Source: Trueperella pecoris
GTDB taxonomy: Bacteria; Actinomycetota; Actinomycetes; Actinomycetales; Actinomycetaceae
Assembly: GCF_014926385.1 (NCBI RefSeq)
Contig: NZ_CP053291.1
Span: forward strand, 2,108,001-2,172,000
Length of the DNA: 64,000 nt
Direction: 5' to 3'
Part shown: one piece after another, positions 35,975-45,529 of the stretch
Layout of the letters: each line of letters begins with the position of its first letter
Numbering within the stretch: the first letter of the stretch is position 1
Translations under genes and position numbers: made by a program
The notes under the pieces: generated by a model
What the model was told of the DNA's origin: nothing
Database searches by the model: none
Seen by the model: only the letters and a program-made list of their open reading frames with translations

Positions 35975-38011
35975 TTAAATGTCGAGGAATCGAACGTCAC
36001 GGGCATTGCGCTGGATGAAGCTGCGGCGCGATCCCACGTCTTCACCCATGAGGATCGAGAAAGCCTCGTCGGTTGCGGCGGCCTCACCAATGTTGACGCG
36101 CTTGAGGGTGCGGGTCTCGGGATTCATAGTGGTATCCCACAGCTCTGAATCGTTCATCTCGCCCAGACCCTTGTAGCGCTGAATGCCCTGGCCTTCAGCC
36201 TTGGGAAGTTTCTTTCCCTCGGCAAGTCCGGCCTTGAGTGCGGCGTCGCGTTCGGCGTCGGAGAAAACATATTCGTGTGGGGCATTTGTCCACTTGATAC
36301 GGTACAGCGGAGGCATCGCGAGGTAGATGTAACCGGCCTCGATGAGCGGGCGCATGTAGCGATAGACGAGCGTGAGCAGCAGCGTCGCGATGTGCTGGCC
36401 GTCGACGTCGGCGTCGGCCATAAACACAATCTTGTGATAACGCAGCTTGTTCATGTCGAACTCGTCCCCGACGCCGGTGCCGAACGCGGTGATGAGGTTC
36501 TGGATGGAATCGGAGCTCAGCGCGCGGTCGAGGCGGGCCTTTTCCACGTTGAGAATCTTTCCGCGAATCGGCATGATCGCCTGATGTTGCGGATCGCGGC
36601 CGTTAACCGCCGAGCCGCCTGCGGAATCACCCTCGACGATAAAGATCTCGCACTCTTCCGGATTGCGTGACGTGCAGTCCTTGAGCTTGCCGGGCATCGA
36701 GGCGGACTCGAGCACCGACTTGCGGCGCGTCGCCTCGCGGGCCTTGCGGGCGGCCAAGCGCGCCTGGTAGGCCTGGGTTGCCTTGCGGATGACTTCCTTC
36801 GCCTCTGACGGGTTCATGTCGAGCCAGTCGGTGAGCTGGGCGTAGGTCTGCTGCTGGACGAAGGTGCGCGCCTCGGTGTTTCCGAGCTTCGTCTTCGTCT
36901 GGCCCTCGAACTGGGGCTCGCCCAACTTGACCGAGATGACGACGGCGAGGCCCTCGCGGATATCATCGCCCGAAAGGTTGGGATCCTTCTCCTTGAGCAG
37001 GCCCTTGTCGCGCGCATACTTGTTGATGACCGACGTCAGTGCCGCACGGAAACCCTCTTCGTGGGTACCGCCCTCGGTGGTGTTGATGGTATTGGCGAAG
37101 GTGTGCAGAGTCTCGGAGTAGGCGGTGGTCCACTGCATCGCCACCTCAACCGAGATCTTCTTATCTTGATCCTCGGCCTCGAAATAGATGGGATCGGCGT
37201 GAACCGGATCGACCTTCTTGGTCTTGACGAGGTGCTTGACGTAGTCGAGCAGGCCGCCGTCGTACTTGTAGGTGACCTCGAGCTTGGGGGCCTCGACCTC
37301 GGCGATTGAATCCTCCGCACCCACAACTTCTTCGCCCTCGGCGACAGCCTGTTCGCGCTCGTCGATCAGGGTGATGCGCAGGCCCTTGTTGAGGAAGGCC
37401 ATCTGCTGGAGGCGGTGGCGGAGGGTCTCGAAATCGAACTCGATCGTTTCGAAGATGTCTCCGTTGGGCCAGAAGGTCTGGGTAGTTCCGGTTTCTTCTG
37501 TTGGCTCGCCCTTCTCAAGTGGGGCAACAGGCACACCATTTTCATATGAAATACGCCAGACGAAGCCGTCACGGCGCACCTCGGTATCCATACGAGTCGA
37601 GAGTGCATTGACGACGGACACGCCCACACCATGGAGGCCGCCCGAGACGGCATAGCCGCCATTACCGAATTTTCCTCCAGCATGCAACACGGTCATGACA
37701 ACCTGAACAGCGGGAACGCCCTCGGTGGGGTGGATATCGACCGGGATGCCACGCCCGTTGTCAGCAACTCGCACGCCACCGTTGTCAAGCAGTGTGATCT
37801 CGATATGGTCGCAGTAACCCGCCAGAGCCTCGTCCACCGAGTTATCCACGACCTCATAGACGAGGTGGTGGAGGCCGCGCTCACCGGTGGAGCCGATATA
37901 CATGCCCGGACGCTTGCGCACTGCCTCGAGTCCCTCAAGGACGGTGATGTTGGAAGCATCGTACGTCTGCTCCGCTGAGACAGCGCCGATCCGGTTCTCG
38001 TTTTCTGCCAC
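35975..38011 (-). CDS. gyrB: DNA gyrase subunit B
   Basis: ATPase subunit of gyrase. 678 aa from GTG at 38011 ([20 protein letters not shown]), chosen because GGAG is well spaced and the start aligns with other actinobacterial GyrB. GHKL ATPase motifs ([27 protein letters not shown]), TOPRIM motifs ([18 protein letters not shown]) and the final KGLGEMN region are intact. Heads the gyrBA-DUF3566 transcript; a TATAAT lies about 130 bp upstream. Confidence 0.97.
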   Translation of the reverse strand: MAENENRIGAVSAEQTYDASNITVLEGLEAVRKRPGMYIGSTGERGLHHLVYEVVDNSVDEALAGYCDHIEITLLDNGGVRVADNGRGIPVDIHPTEGVPAVQVVMTVLHAGGKFGNGGYAVSGGLHGVGVSVVNALSTRMDTEVRRDGFVWRISYENGVPVAPLEKGEPTEETGTTQTFWPNGDIFETIEFDFETLRHRLQQMAFLNKGLRITLIDEREQAVAEGEEVVGAEDSIAEVEAPKLEVTYKYDGGLLDYVKHLVKTKKVDPVHADPIYFEAEDQDKKISVEVAMQWTTAYSETLHTFANTINTTEGGTHEEGFRAALTSVINKYARDKGLLKEKDPNLSGDDIREGLAVVISVKLGEPQFEGQTKTKLGNTEARTFVQQQTYAQLTDWLDMNPSEAKEVIRKATQAYQARLAARKAREATRRKSVLESASMPGKLKDCTSRNPEECEIFIVEGDSAGGSAVNGRDPQHQAIMPIRGKILNVEKARLDRALSSDSIQNLITAFGTGVGDEFDMNKLRYHKIVFMADADVDGQHIATLLLTLVYRYMRPLIEAGYIYLAMPPLYRIKWTNAPHEYVFSDAERDAALKAGLAEGKKLPKAEGQGIQRYKGLGEMNDSELWDTTMNPETRTLKRVNIGEAAATDEAFSILMGEDVGSRRSFIQRNARDVRFLDI

Positions 38012-38138
38012 GCTTGGCAACTCCTCACACTGGCACATCCCACGAATGTGGTGTGCGTCTCTAAATTGGGCCATAGAATCGCCCTAGGGGCGTTGAGGCC
38101 CTTCTGGGTAGGTATCTACATCTCTAGACCGAGAACCA

Positions 38139-38144
38139 ATTATA
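38139..38144 (-). promoter_or_regulatory. -10 element upstream of gyrB
   Basis: The minus strand reads a perfect TATAAT 128 bp before the gyrB start; the -35 (GAGATT) is weak. GCGCAAAACGCGC lies just before it. Confidence 0.5.
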
Positions 38145-38305
38145 GCGCGTTTTGCGCTCAAAATCTCGTGAGAACAGCAGTCTGCGAGGTGATTCGCCAA
38201 TGGGTCGGCTGTGTAAAAGTTTCCCGCCGCGATGCTGGTCAGGGCTGGATGCTGGTCAAGGCCGGGCGCCCGCCACCCGCAGCACCCGCCGGGATTCCAC
38301 CGCAC

Positions 38306-38887
38306 TCAGCCGTAGGTGTCGCGCGGCCCGCGCCCCGGAACCGAATAGCGCCCGTGCTTCCACGAGGGAGTGTTGGGTCCGCCCACCACAATCTCTTTCA
38401 CGACGCCGGGGCCGAGCTCCTCCTCCAGCCTTTTGTCAAGGAAAGCGGACAGGGCGCGAATCTGGGTCTGCCACGCGCTGGTTTTGGCTCGCAACGTGAG
38501 AATTCCCTTCTCGGAGAAGTCCTCCACCACACAGTTTTCGCAGATCGCCGGTCCGACGATGTCCGGCCAGCGCGCTGCCACCGAGCCGACCTCGAGTTGG
38601 GACTTCCAGCCACGGCTGGCGATAAGGTGAGAAAAGATCATGTCCAGCGGCTTCGGATCGCGTTTGGAAGGCCGCGCGCCCGAGCCGACGTCTTGTCCCG
38701 GCGTCGGCACAAAAATCTCCTCGCCGATTTGGTCTTCCTTCACCAGCTCGACCCGAGCAGCCATCCGCACACGCACCCACCCCTGGGCTTCCGCCATGCG
38801 GCGTGCTCGCTGGAGACACTCGAGAGGAAGCAGATCGCCGAACTTCTTCGCGGCTTCCTGCTTTGCCCGTCCGATTGCCTCGTTCAC
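38306..38887 (-). CDS. DUF721 protein, DciA-like
   Basis: 193 aa, GTG start overlapping the recF stop. The C-terminal half (RGWKSQLEVGSVAARWPDIVG, LTLRAKTSAWQTQIRALSAFL) is the DUF721 domain of DciA, the ancestral loader of replicative helicase DnaB. The N-terminal 70 residues are helical and variable. Position after recF in the origin cluster is conserved in actinobacteria. Confidence 0.88.
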   Translation of the reverse strand: MNEAIGRAKQEAAKKFGDLLPLECLQRARRMAEAQGWVRVRMAARVELVKEDQIGEEIFVPTPGQDVGSGARPSKRDPKPLDMIFSHLIASRGWKSQLEVGSVAARWPDIVGPAICENCVVEDFSEKGILTLRAKTSAWQTQIRALSAFLDKRLEEELGPGVVKEIVVGGPNTPSWKHGRYSVPGRGPRDTYG

Positions 38888-40122
38888 GAATCGGCCCTCG
38901 CTTTTTCTCTGGTCACGACGCCGTCTTCCACCCTGAACCTGATGCCGTCCAGGTCGGGTAAGTCGTCTCCCACCGCCGCCGTGACGAACACTTGCTCGGC
39001 CTCGGTCACGATCTCGGCCAGTCGAATGCGGCGGCGATAGTCGAGTTCCGCGAAGACATCATCGAGGATGAGAATCGGTTCTTCCTCCTCGGCCCAGTCT
39101 CCGGAAACGTGCGAGCACAGTAGTTTCCATGAGCCCAGGCGCAGCGCGAGCGCGTATGACCATGACTCCCCGTGGGATGCGAAGCCCTTGGTGGGAAGGG
39201 TTCCGAGCGAGAGCTCGAGCTCGTCACGATGCGGCCCGACGAGGTTCACCCCGCGTTCGATTTCCGCTCCGTGCCACTGTTTCATGATCTCGAGGAGCTG
39301 GCGTTCGACGTCGGCAATGTCCTGTAACTCGCGCTCGTGCTCAGCAACGGCCGAATTGAGCTCGGCGGCGTTGGGCCCCGATAACTCGGCAGCAGTGGGC
39401 AACTGCCATTCCCTACGTTTGTCGAGGTTAGATGCGTAATCGATGCGAGCGACGCCGCGCCCGCCCGACACGTCGGTGTAATACTCCTCCACAAACGGGC
39501 GCAGGCCGGCCACAATCTCCGCTCGCGCGGCGATGATCTGAGCACCATATTTGGCCAGTTGTGCGTCCCAGACGTCGAGGGATGCCTCGTCAATGTAGCC
39601 ACCGCGGCGCCGCGTCTTTTGCATGGCCTTCAACAGGGCACCGCGTTGACGAATGACCTTGTCATATTCGGCCTTGACCGAGGCCAGCCGCGGACGGAAC
39701 TGGATCATGAGGTTATCCAGGAAACGGCGGCGCGCTGAGGGGTCGCCCTTGATTAGTTCAAGGTCCTCGGGGGCGAAAACCACGGTGCGCACGATTCCTA
39801 GAACGTCGGCGGGGCGCGCGTTTCCACGATTGATTCGGGCTCGGTTTGCTCTCCCCGTGAGGATTTCAACCTCCACCATGGTCTCAGACTGGCCGCGGCG
39901 AACTTTGGCGCGCACGACTCCCGCGCTCGCGCCTTGCCGGACGAGCGCGGCGTCGGCCGCCACGCGGTGGGAGGAAAATGTGGCCAGGTATCCGATTGCC
40001 TCAACGAGGTTGGTTTTTCCCTGGCCGTTTTCGCCAACAAAAGTGACTACTCCCGGCTCGAATTCGAGCACGACCTCGCGATACGACCGAAAGTCGTTGA
40101 GCGCCAGATCTGTGATGTACAA
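38884..40122 (-). CDS. recF: DNA replication/repair protein RecF
   Basis: SMC-like ATPase loading RecA at gaps. 412 aa. Walker A at residues 30-37 (GENGQGKT), signature LRLGSWKLL and Walker B ILILDDVFAELD. TTG start three bases after the dnaN stop; MYITDLALNDFRSY is the standard RecF N-terminus, which supports TTG. Overlaps the DUF721 gene by four bases. Confidence 0.95.
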   Translation of the reverse strand: MYITDLALNDFRSYREVVLEFEPGVVTFVGENGQGKTNLVEAIGYLATFSSHRVAADAALVRQGASAGVVRAKVRRGQSETMVEVEILTGRANRARINRGNARPADVLGIVRTVVFAPEDLELIKGDPSARRRFLDNLMIQFRPRLASVKAEYDKVIRQRGALLKAMQKTRRRGGYIDEASLDVWDAQLAKYGAQIIAARAEIVAGLRPFVEEYYTDVSGGRGVARIDYASNLDKRREWQLPTAAELSGPNAAELNSAVAEHERELQDIADVERQLLEIMKQWHGAEIERGVNLVGPHRDELELSLGTLPTKGFASHGESWSYALALRLGSWKLLCSHVSGDWAEEEEPILILDDVFAELDYRRRIRLAEIVTEAEQVFVTAAVGDDLPDLDGIRFRVEDGVVTREKARADS

Positions 40123-40125
40123 GGT

Positions 40126-41259
40126 TTAGTTCGCGCCGAAGGTTCGGATCGGCATGAGGAGGAGTCGGAAGTCATCGTTCACGTTACCGTCCTTGTCCTG
40201 GGCAGTGACGACGGCGGGCTTAGTCGGATGCGTGAAGGACAGCCGAACCGTGGGGGTGTCGATGACGGAGAATCCCTCTTGGAGGAAGACCGGGTTGAAT
40301 GCCATCTTCAGGTCCTCGCCTTCCAGGGTGGCCTGGAGGATTTCGGATACCTGAGCGTTATCGCCTTGGCCTGCTTCGAGCACGACCTCGCCTTCGGAGA
40401 AGGACAGGCGTACGGCAGCGTTCTTCTCGACGACGAGGCGCGAGCGCTTGATGGCATCGAGGATTTCGAGGCGATTCATCTCCACATGACCGTTGACTTC
40501 GGTCGGGAAGAGAGAGCGGACCTGGGGGTATTCGCCGTCAATCAGCTGCATGGTGTTCTGGCGTCCGCCAGCGGAGAAGCCGATGAGCGCTCCCATTCCC
40601 TGATCCTGGAGCGAAATTTCGATCGGGCCCGAGGAACCAAGGGCCTTGGCGACGTCGAGCAGGCGGGAGGCGCGAACAAGGATGCGGGTGGAGATATCTG
40701 ACTTGACCGGGGCCCACCCGAGGTCGCGAATGGCGAGGCGGTAGCGGTCAGTTGCCATGAGAGAAATCTGGTCGCCCTCAATCTCAATGCAGACGGAGAC
40801 GAGCATCGGCAGCGTGTCATCATTCGACGCCGCGATCGTCACCTGAGAGACGGCCTTTTCCCATTCGGCACCGTCGACTGTTCCGATCACGGGCGGCATT
40901 GCCGGAAGTTCGGTGTAGTCCTCGGTTGCCATGGTCTTGAGCGTGAAGTGCGAGTTACCGCAAGAAATCTCGAACTTTCCGCCGTCCTTTTCCAGCTCGA
41001 TGGTCTGGTGGGGAAGCGAACGCGAAATCTCTGCAAGCAGCTTTCCGTTGACGAGGACCTCGCCAGCATCGGCGACGTCCGCCTCAATCGTGATGTGAGA
41101 CGAAATATCAGAATCGCGGGCTCCCATGGACAGTGTTCCGTCTTCGTGAGCCTTCATATAAATGCCAGCGAGGACTGCGTTGGCCGGCCGATTCGGAATG
41201 GTACGCGATGCCCAGGTGACCGCATCGGTAAAGATGTCATGATCGACGCTAATTTTCAC
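40126..41259 (-). CDS. dnaN: DNA polymerase III beta sliding clamp
   Basis: 377 aa ring-shaped processivity factor with three clamp domains. Starts at GTG 41259 (MKISVDHDIFTDAVTW), which aligns with actinobacterial clamps; a TTG two codons earlier is possible. C-terminal LLLMPIRT is the family ending. Followed by recF with almost no gap. Confidence 0.95.
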   Translation of the reverse strand: MKISVDHDIFTDAVTWASRTIPNRPANAVLAGIYMKAHEDGTLSMGARDSDISSHITIEADVADAGEVLVNGKLLAEISRSLPHQTIELEKDGGKFEISCGNSHFTLKTMATEDYTELPAMPPVIGTVDGAEWEKAVSQVTIAASNDDTLPMLVSVCIEIEGDQISLMATDRYRLAIRDLGWAPVKSDISTRILVRASRLLDVAKALGSSGPIEISLQDQGMGALIGFSAGGRQNTMQLIDGEYPQVRSLFPTEVNGHVEMNRLEILDAIKRSRLVVEKNAAVRLSFSEGEVVLEAGQGDNAQVSEILQATLEGEDLKMAFNPVFLQEGFSVIDTPTVRLSFTHPTKPAVVTAQDKDGNVNDDFRLLLMPIRTFGAN

Positions 41260-41605
41260 CGTCAAACCTACTTTCGTCTTATATCTGGCTCTACTTTACG
41301 CGAGGGCAGGGATTCTTGCCCTCATTCCCTTCAATCACACAACCAGTCGGTGGCTGCCCGATCCTCATGTGATGTGTTGTAGGTAGTAGTTGTAGTAGCC
41401 TCTGTGGATTCTGTGGAGAAGCTTACCTTCTCTTATGTTTTCAAGGATTCACCCCTGTGGATTGTTCAGCGAGAATCCCTGCGAGTAAATCGGCCGTCAT
41501 GTGGATGGAACATTTTCGAGTAGAGAATGCTCGCAGATTTTCTCAAGTTGTCCACGTCATTTTCGAACTTCCTCGCCCTCTTATTCGCAGCCTCTGTGGA
41601 TAACC
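41260..41605. other. dnaA-dnaN intergenic region, probable part of oriC
   Basis: 346 bp with at least six DnaA-box-like sites: inverted ones at 41403, 41412, 41456, 41500 and 41595 (the last a perfect TTATCCACA) and TTGTCCACG at 41548. Actinobacterial origins usually lie here. Genes diverge on either side of dnaA, consistent with an origin. Confidence 0.75.
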
Positions 41606-43165
41606 TCAGTGAAGGTCTGCGATCTGGGCCTGTTCCTTCGCCGCCTGCTTGATCCTCGAGGTCAGCTCGGTCACCTGATTGAATACCGTCTGTTTCTCGG
41701 CCATGGAGCTTTCGATCTTGCGCAGGGCGTTGAGCACGGTCGTGTGGTCGCGGCGGTTGAAGGCCTCGGCGATCTTCGGCAGGGACAGATCCGTCATCTC
41801 CCGGCACATGTACATCGCGATGTGTCGGGGCTGAGTGAGGGATCTGGTTCTCGTGGGAGATTTCAGGTCCTCCGGCGTGATGTTGAAGTACAGCGCCGTC
41901 TGGTTCATAATCAGCCCGGCGGTCACGGTGACCGAGCTCGGGTCACTGACCATGTCTTTGAGAGCGCCTTCGGCTACGTCGAGGGTGACGGGCAGGTGAA
42001 AAAGGCCTGCGTAGGCGGTGACTCGCCGCAGGGATCCTTCCATCTCGCGAACGTTTGTGGTGATGCGCGAGGCAATGAACTCGAGAACGTCACGCGGAAC
42101 CATGAGCTTTTCGGAGGCCGCCTTCTTTTCAAGGATGGCGATACGCGTTTCGAGGTTGGGAAGGTCAATGTTTGCCACGATTCCCGAGGCGAAGCGCGAG
42201 ATCATGCGCTCTTCGAAGCCGTCGAGGAGCCTCGGGGCGACGTCGGAGGTAATGACGATCTGTTTGTTGGAGGTGGCCAAGGCGTTGAACGTGTTGAAAA
42301 ATTCCTCAAGCGTTCCTTCCTTATTGGAGAGGAACTGAATGTCATCGATGAGGAGAATATCGACAGACCTAAAGAGGTTCTTAAAGTTATGGCCTTCCTT
42401 CTTCATCATCGCGTTGATGAACATGTTGGTGAACTCCTCCGAGCTCGTGTAGAGCACCTTGGAGCCGGGAAAGAGGGAAAGATAGTAGTTGCCGATGGCA
42501 TGAAGAAGATGGGTCTTACCCATTCCGGAATCGGAATAGAGGAAGAGCGGATTGTAGGTTGACCCGGGCGCCTCGGCCACGGCGAGCGCGGTGGCATGCG
42601 CGAAGCGGTTGGACTCGCCGATAACGAAGTTGTCGAACGTATAGCGCGGGTTGAGGTGCGCGTCGGACTGATCCTTGTTGCGCTCGATGCGCGGAGGCAA
42701 GGGGCTCAGCCCGGCGTGGTGCGGCTTGTCCTCGTCGAAATCATCGGGCAGGTCATTCGGCTCGGGGACGCTGCGGACGGTGACGGGTGCGGGCATGGGT
42801 TGCGGCGTGTACGACGCCGTTGGGCTCGGCTCTTCGACAGCGTGCAGCGGGCGCTCGGGCCAGGTTTGGACGGGTGGTGGCGTCGGCGTCGTCGACTGTT
42901 CAGACAGGGACGGGTCAACGGAAATGACGAGCCGGACGGAACGGCCGAGAATTGCGGAAAGCTGGTCTTCCATGATGGCGCTTACATGCTCGGTGATCCA
43001 GTCACGCACGAACTCAGATCCCACGCCGATCATGAAAATGTCTTCGACGGTGGCGAGGGGATGGGCTAGGCGGACAAATGCCGTTTGCGAATCGGAGAGG
43101 TCTCCCTGGGCGCGCAGTAGTTCTGTGGCCGCTGTCCACGCGTCGCGCGCTGGTGAGCCGTCCAT
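41606..43165 (-). CDS. dnaA: Chromosomal replication initiator DnaA
   Basis: 519 aa AAA+ initiator. Domain I residues 1-85, disordered Pro/Thr-rich domain II (86-170), AAA+ domain III with Walker A DSGMGKTH (212-219) and Walker B D274-D275 (LLIDDIQF), and domain IV with the DnaA-box binding motif QPRHIAMYMCRE and RRDHTTVLNA. ATG at 43165 with GGAG upstream. Its upstream region carries DnaA boxes and the ATTACA-N4-TGTAAT palindrome. Confidence 0.97.
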   Translation of the reverse strand: MDGSPARDAWTAATELLRAQGDLSDSQTAFVRLAHPLATVEDIFMIGVGSEFVRDWITEHVSAIMEDQLSAILGRSVRLVISVDPSLSEQSTTPTPPPVQTWPERPLHAVEEPSPTASYTPQPMPAPVTVRSVPEPNDLPDDFDEDKPHHAGLSPLPPRIERNKDQSDAHLNPRYTFDNFVIGESNRFAHATALAVAEAPGSTYNPLFLYSDSGMGKTHLLHAIGNYYLSLFPGSKVLYTSSEEFTNMFINAMMKKEGHNFKNLFRSVDILLIDDIQFLSNKEGTLEEFFNTFNALATSNKQIVITSDVAPRLLDGFEERMISRFASGIVANIDLPNLETRIAILEKKAASEKLMVPRDVLEFIASRITTNVREMEGSLRRVTAYAGLFHLPVTLDVAEGALKDMVSDPSSVTVTAGLIMNQTALYFNITPEDLKSPTRTRSLTQPRHIAMYMCREMTDLSLPKIAEAFNRRDHTTVLNALRKIESSMAEKQTVFNQVTELTSRIKQAAKEQAQIADLH

Positions 43166-43255
43166 ATTTTCTCCGATCGTCTTTGAACTTTCAGCCCTAT
43201 CGTAAGGGATAAAATGTGGAAAGTCAGTTCACTTATCCACAAGGTTGTGCACACA

Positions 43256-43280
43256 TGTGGATATTACAGGCGTGTAATTC
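43256..43280 (-). repeat. Composite motif, copy 3, upstream of dnaA
   Basis: On the minus strand GAATTACACGCCTGTAAT runs into ATATCCACA, the same order (palindrome then DnaA box) as the copies at 26903 and 26946. It reads toward dnaA, about 90-115 bp before its start. Confidence 0.7.
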
Positions 43281-43434
43281 CCGTGGTGGAATGGCGTCTT
43301 GCTAGGAAAAGGTTTCAACCACAGATTTTTACACAGATGTGGAGACATTCCGTCTGTGGTTTTCCTCTACTGTGGGTAACGTTCGATAGCCGCCGCGGGG
43401 CCTGAGATATCCATCACCGCACGGGGCTCGTTCA

Positions 43435-43464
43435 TTGACCTTTCGGCGTTATCTTCAGTAAAGT
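43435..43464 (+). promoter_or_regulatory. Promoter of rpmH
   Basis: TTGACC (43435-43440), 18 bp spacer, TAAAGT (43459-43464), about 80 bp before the rpmH start. Confidence 0.55.
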
Positions 43465-43544
43465 CAACTAGTCATGTGTGCTTTGCACACGCGCTCCGCC
43501 ACCGGAGCGGTCCGATATCCAGATCTAGATTTAGGTGGTCACCC

Positions 43545-43685
43545 ATGACTACGAAGCGCACTTTCCAGCCGAACAACCGTCGTCGCGCCAAGACGCACGG
43601 TTTCCGCAAGCGCATGTCGACCCGCGCCGGTCGTGCTGTTCTCGCTGCACGTCGTCGTAAGGGCCGCGCAAAGCTCTCCGCTTAA
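43545..43685 (+). CDS. rpmH: 50S ribosomal protein L34
   Basis: 46 aa, very basic: [20 protein letters not shown] is the invariant L34 start, followed by [19 protein letters not shown]. The stop codon is followed at once by the rnpA start (TAAATG). Confidence 0.98.
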   Translation: MTTKRTFQPNNRRRAKTHGFRKRMSTRAGRAVLAARRRKGRAKLSA

Positions 43686-44027
43686 ATGCTCCCTGCAGCG
43701 AACCGACTGCGGGATCCGGCGGACTTCCGGTCCGCCTTCCGTTCTGGCTCACGCAAAGCAAACAGATTCGTCGTCGTTCACGCGCTGACCGACGATCCCG
43801 AAGCCGGCCTCAAGGTCGGCTTCACTGTTAGTAAGAAGGTGGGTAACGCCGTCGTACGAAACAAGGTACGTCGGCGCCTTCGTCATATCGTGCGAAACAC
43901 GCTGGGAGAGGTGGACGCTCAGTTTGTCGTCGTTCGCGCGCTGCCGCAGGCTGCCGAAGCAAGCTACGATGAACTGAATCGGGCAGTGCTCGCCGAATTC
44001 ACTCGACTAGGGTTGATGCATGACTAA
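43686..44027 (+). CDS. rnpA: Ribonuclease P protein component
   Basis: 113 aa protein subunit of RNase P, which trims tRNA 5' leaders. The signature RNKVRRRLRHIVR is intact and the N-terminus ANRLRDPADFRSAFRSG is typical. Starts directly after rpmH and overlaps yidD by 8 bp. Confidence 0.96.
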   Translation: MLPAANRLRDPADFRSAFRSGSRKANRFVVVHALTDDPEAGLKVGFTVSKKVGNAVVRNKVRRRLRHIVRNTLGEVDAQFVVVRALPQAAEASYDELNRAVLAEFTRLGLMHD

Positions 44028-44352
44028 CCCCGTCGTCCGCGCGATGTCGAAGGCCATCAAATGGTACCAGCGCAACATTTCCGCAGGCACCGAGCGTAGG
44101 TGTCGATACCAGCCCACGTGTTCGGCCTACGCCCTGGAATCAATTGAAGTTCACGGCGCAATTAAAGGTACACTCTTAAGTATCTGGCGGCTCCTTCGTT
44201 GCAATCAATGGTCGAAGGGCGGTGTGGACTGGGTTCCCAAGAAGGGAAAGTGGCCCACCAAGCCGCTGGGCTACAAGGAACTCATCGCATTGCGCGAACA
44301 GGAAGAAAGAGATCATCAGGCACATAGCCATGGCGATGATCGTGACGCTTAG
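44020..44352 (+). CDS. yidD: Membrane protein insertion efficiency factor YidD
   Basis: 110 aa. Conserved core: WYQRNIS, CRYQPTCSAYALESIEVHGA and LRCNQWSKGGVDWVP, with the family cysteines. Assists YidC, encoded next. A charged C-terminal tail (EEERDHQAHSHGDDRD) is extra. Confidence 0.95.
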   Translation: MTNPVVRAMSKAIKWYQRNISAGTERRCRYQPTCSAYALESIEVHGAIKGTLLSIWRLLRCNQWSKGGVDWVPKKGKWPTKPLGYKELIALREQEERDHQAHSHGDDRDA

Positions 44353-44362
44353 GAGCGTATAG

Positions 44363-45514
44363 GTGGATACTTTCCTCTACCCCCTCATGTGGATCATTTC
44401 CTACATCATGTATGGAGTCCACTCGAGCTTGACCGCACTGGGCATGAGTGATGGTTCGGGCCCGGCATGGGTCCTGTCGATCGTTGGTCTGACCGTGATC
44501 GTCCGCATCCTCATCATCCCGCTTTTCAACAAGCAGACTCGTGCTTCGCGTGCTTCGCAGGAACTTGCTCCTGAGATTCGCAAGATTCAGAAGAAGTACC
44601 AGGGTCGTAAGGATCAGGTTTCTCAGCAGCGCCAGCAGGAAGAGATGATGGCGCTCTACCGTGATCATGGGACATCGCCATTCGCTGCCTGTATGCCGGC
44701 ACTGATTCAAATGCCGATCTTCTTCGCTCTCTTCCGACTGCTTTACGCGGTATTGCCGATTTCTCAGGGGAATTATCAGCGTACATCGCTAGGCCCGATT
44801 GACCAGCAGGTTGCCCAGGATATCGCGCATTCGACGCTCTTCGGGGCTCCCCTGACGTCCTCGATTTCGACCGCTTCTCAGTTCAGCCTGCCGACTAACG
44901 TCATCGTGGTCGCGATCGTATTGATCGCCTTGATGATGGCGACCTTGTTCTTCTCCCAGAAGCAGATCATGACGAAGAATCTGCCTGAAGAATCGATGGA
45001 TCCGGATAACCCGGCCTACAAGATGCAGAAGTACATGCTTTACGGTATGCCTCTTATCTACCTGTTCTCGGGTGGCGTGTTCCAGATCGGCGTTCTCGTT
45101 TACTGGCTGACCGGTAACTTCTGGAACATTGGTCAGCAGACCTGGCTCATTACCACGAACCCTGCCCCCGGCTCGGCCGCCTACAAGGCACGTCAGAAGA
45201 AGCTTCGTGAGAAGCGTATCGCCAAGGGCCTTCCGCCTGAGGAAGAGAACGACGCCGTCGGGACTGGGGGCCAGCGCGTGCAGCCACTTGGCAAGAAGCG
45301 TTCCAAGAAGGCTCGCGAGGGCAATGCCTTCGAGATGGATCCGACTCCTTCAACAAAGGAGCCGCAGGAGGTTCGGGGCCTTGACGGATTGACGGATGCC
45401 GAGCGCGCGAAGAAGCGCTACGAGCGCCGTATGGCTGAGCGCCAGCGTTCCAATGCGAAGAAGCAGCAGAAAGAAAAGAAGCGTCAGCAGAATCAGCGTA
45501 AGCGTAACTTTTAA
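44363..45514 (+). CDS. yidC: Membrane protein insertase YidC/Oxa1
   Basis: 383 aa. Actinobacterial-type YidC with no large periplasmic domain: five transmembrane segments and the cytoplasmic hairpin QKKYQGRKDQVSQQRQQEEM. C-terminal 110 residues are very basic, for ribosome contact. GTG start with AGGAG upstream, 10 bp after yidD. Confidence 0.94.
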   Translation: MDTFLYPLMWIISYIMYGVHSSLTALGMSDGSGPAWVLSIVGLTVIVRILIIPLFNKQTRASRASQELAPEIRKIQKKYQGRKDQVSQQRQQEEMMALYRDHGTSPFAACMPALIQMPIFFALFRLLYAVLPISQGNYQRTSLGPIDQQVAQDIAHSTLFGAPLTSSISTASQFSLPTNVIVVAIVLIALMMATLFFSQKQIMTKNLPEESMDPDNPAYKMQKYMLYGMPLIYLFSGGVFQIGVLVYWLTGNFWNIGQQTWLITTNPAPGSAAYKARQKKLREKRIAKGLPPEEENDAVGTGGQRVQPLGKKRSKKAREGNAFEMDPTPSTKEPQEVRGLDGLTDAERAKKRYERRMAERQRSNAKKQQKEKKRQQNQRKRNF

Positions 45515-45529
45515 CCAGTAAGGATTGTT

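Larger units (their letters stand above)
43166..43544. other. dnaA-rpmH intergenic region
   Basis: 379 bp without a gene. It contains DnaA-box-like sites at 43233 (perfect TTATCCACA), 43245 and 43256, the third copy of the palindrome composite (43256-43280) and the rpmH promoter (43435-43464). Confidence 0.8.
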
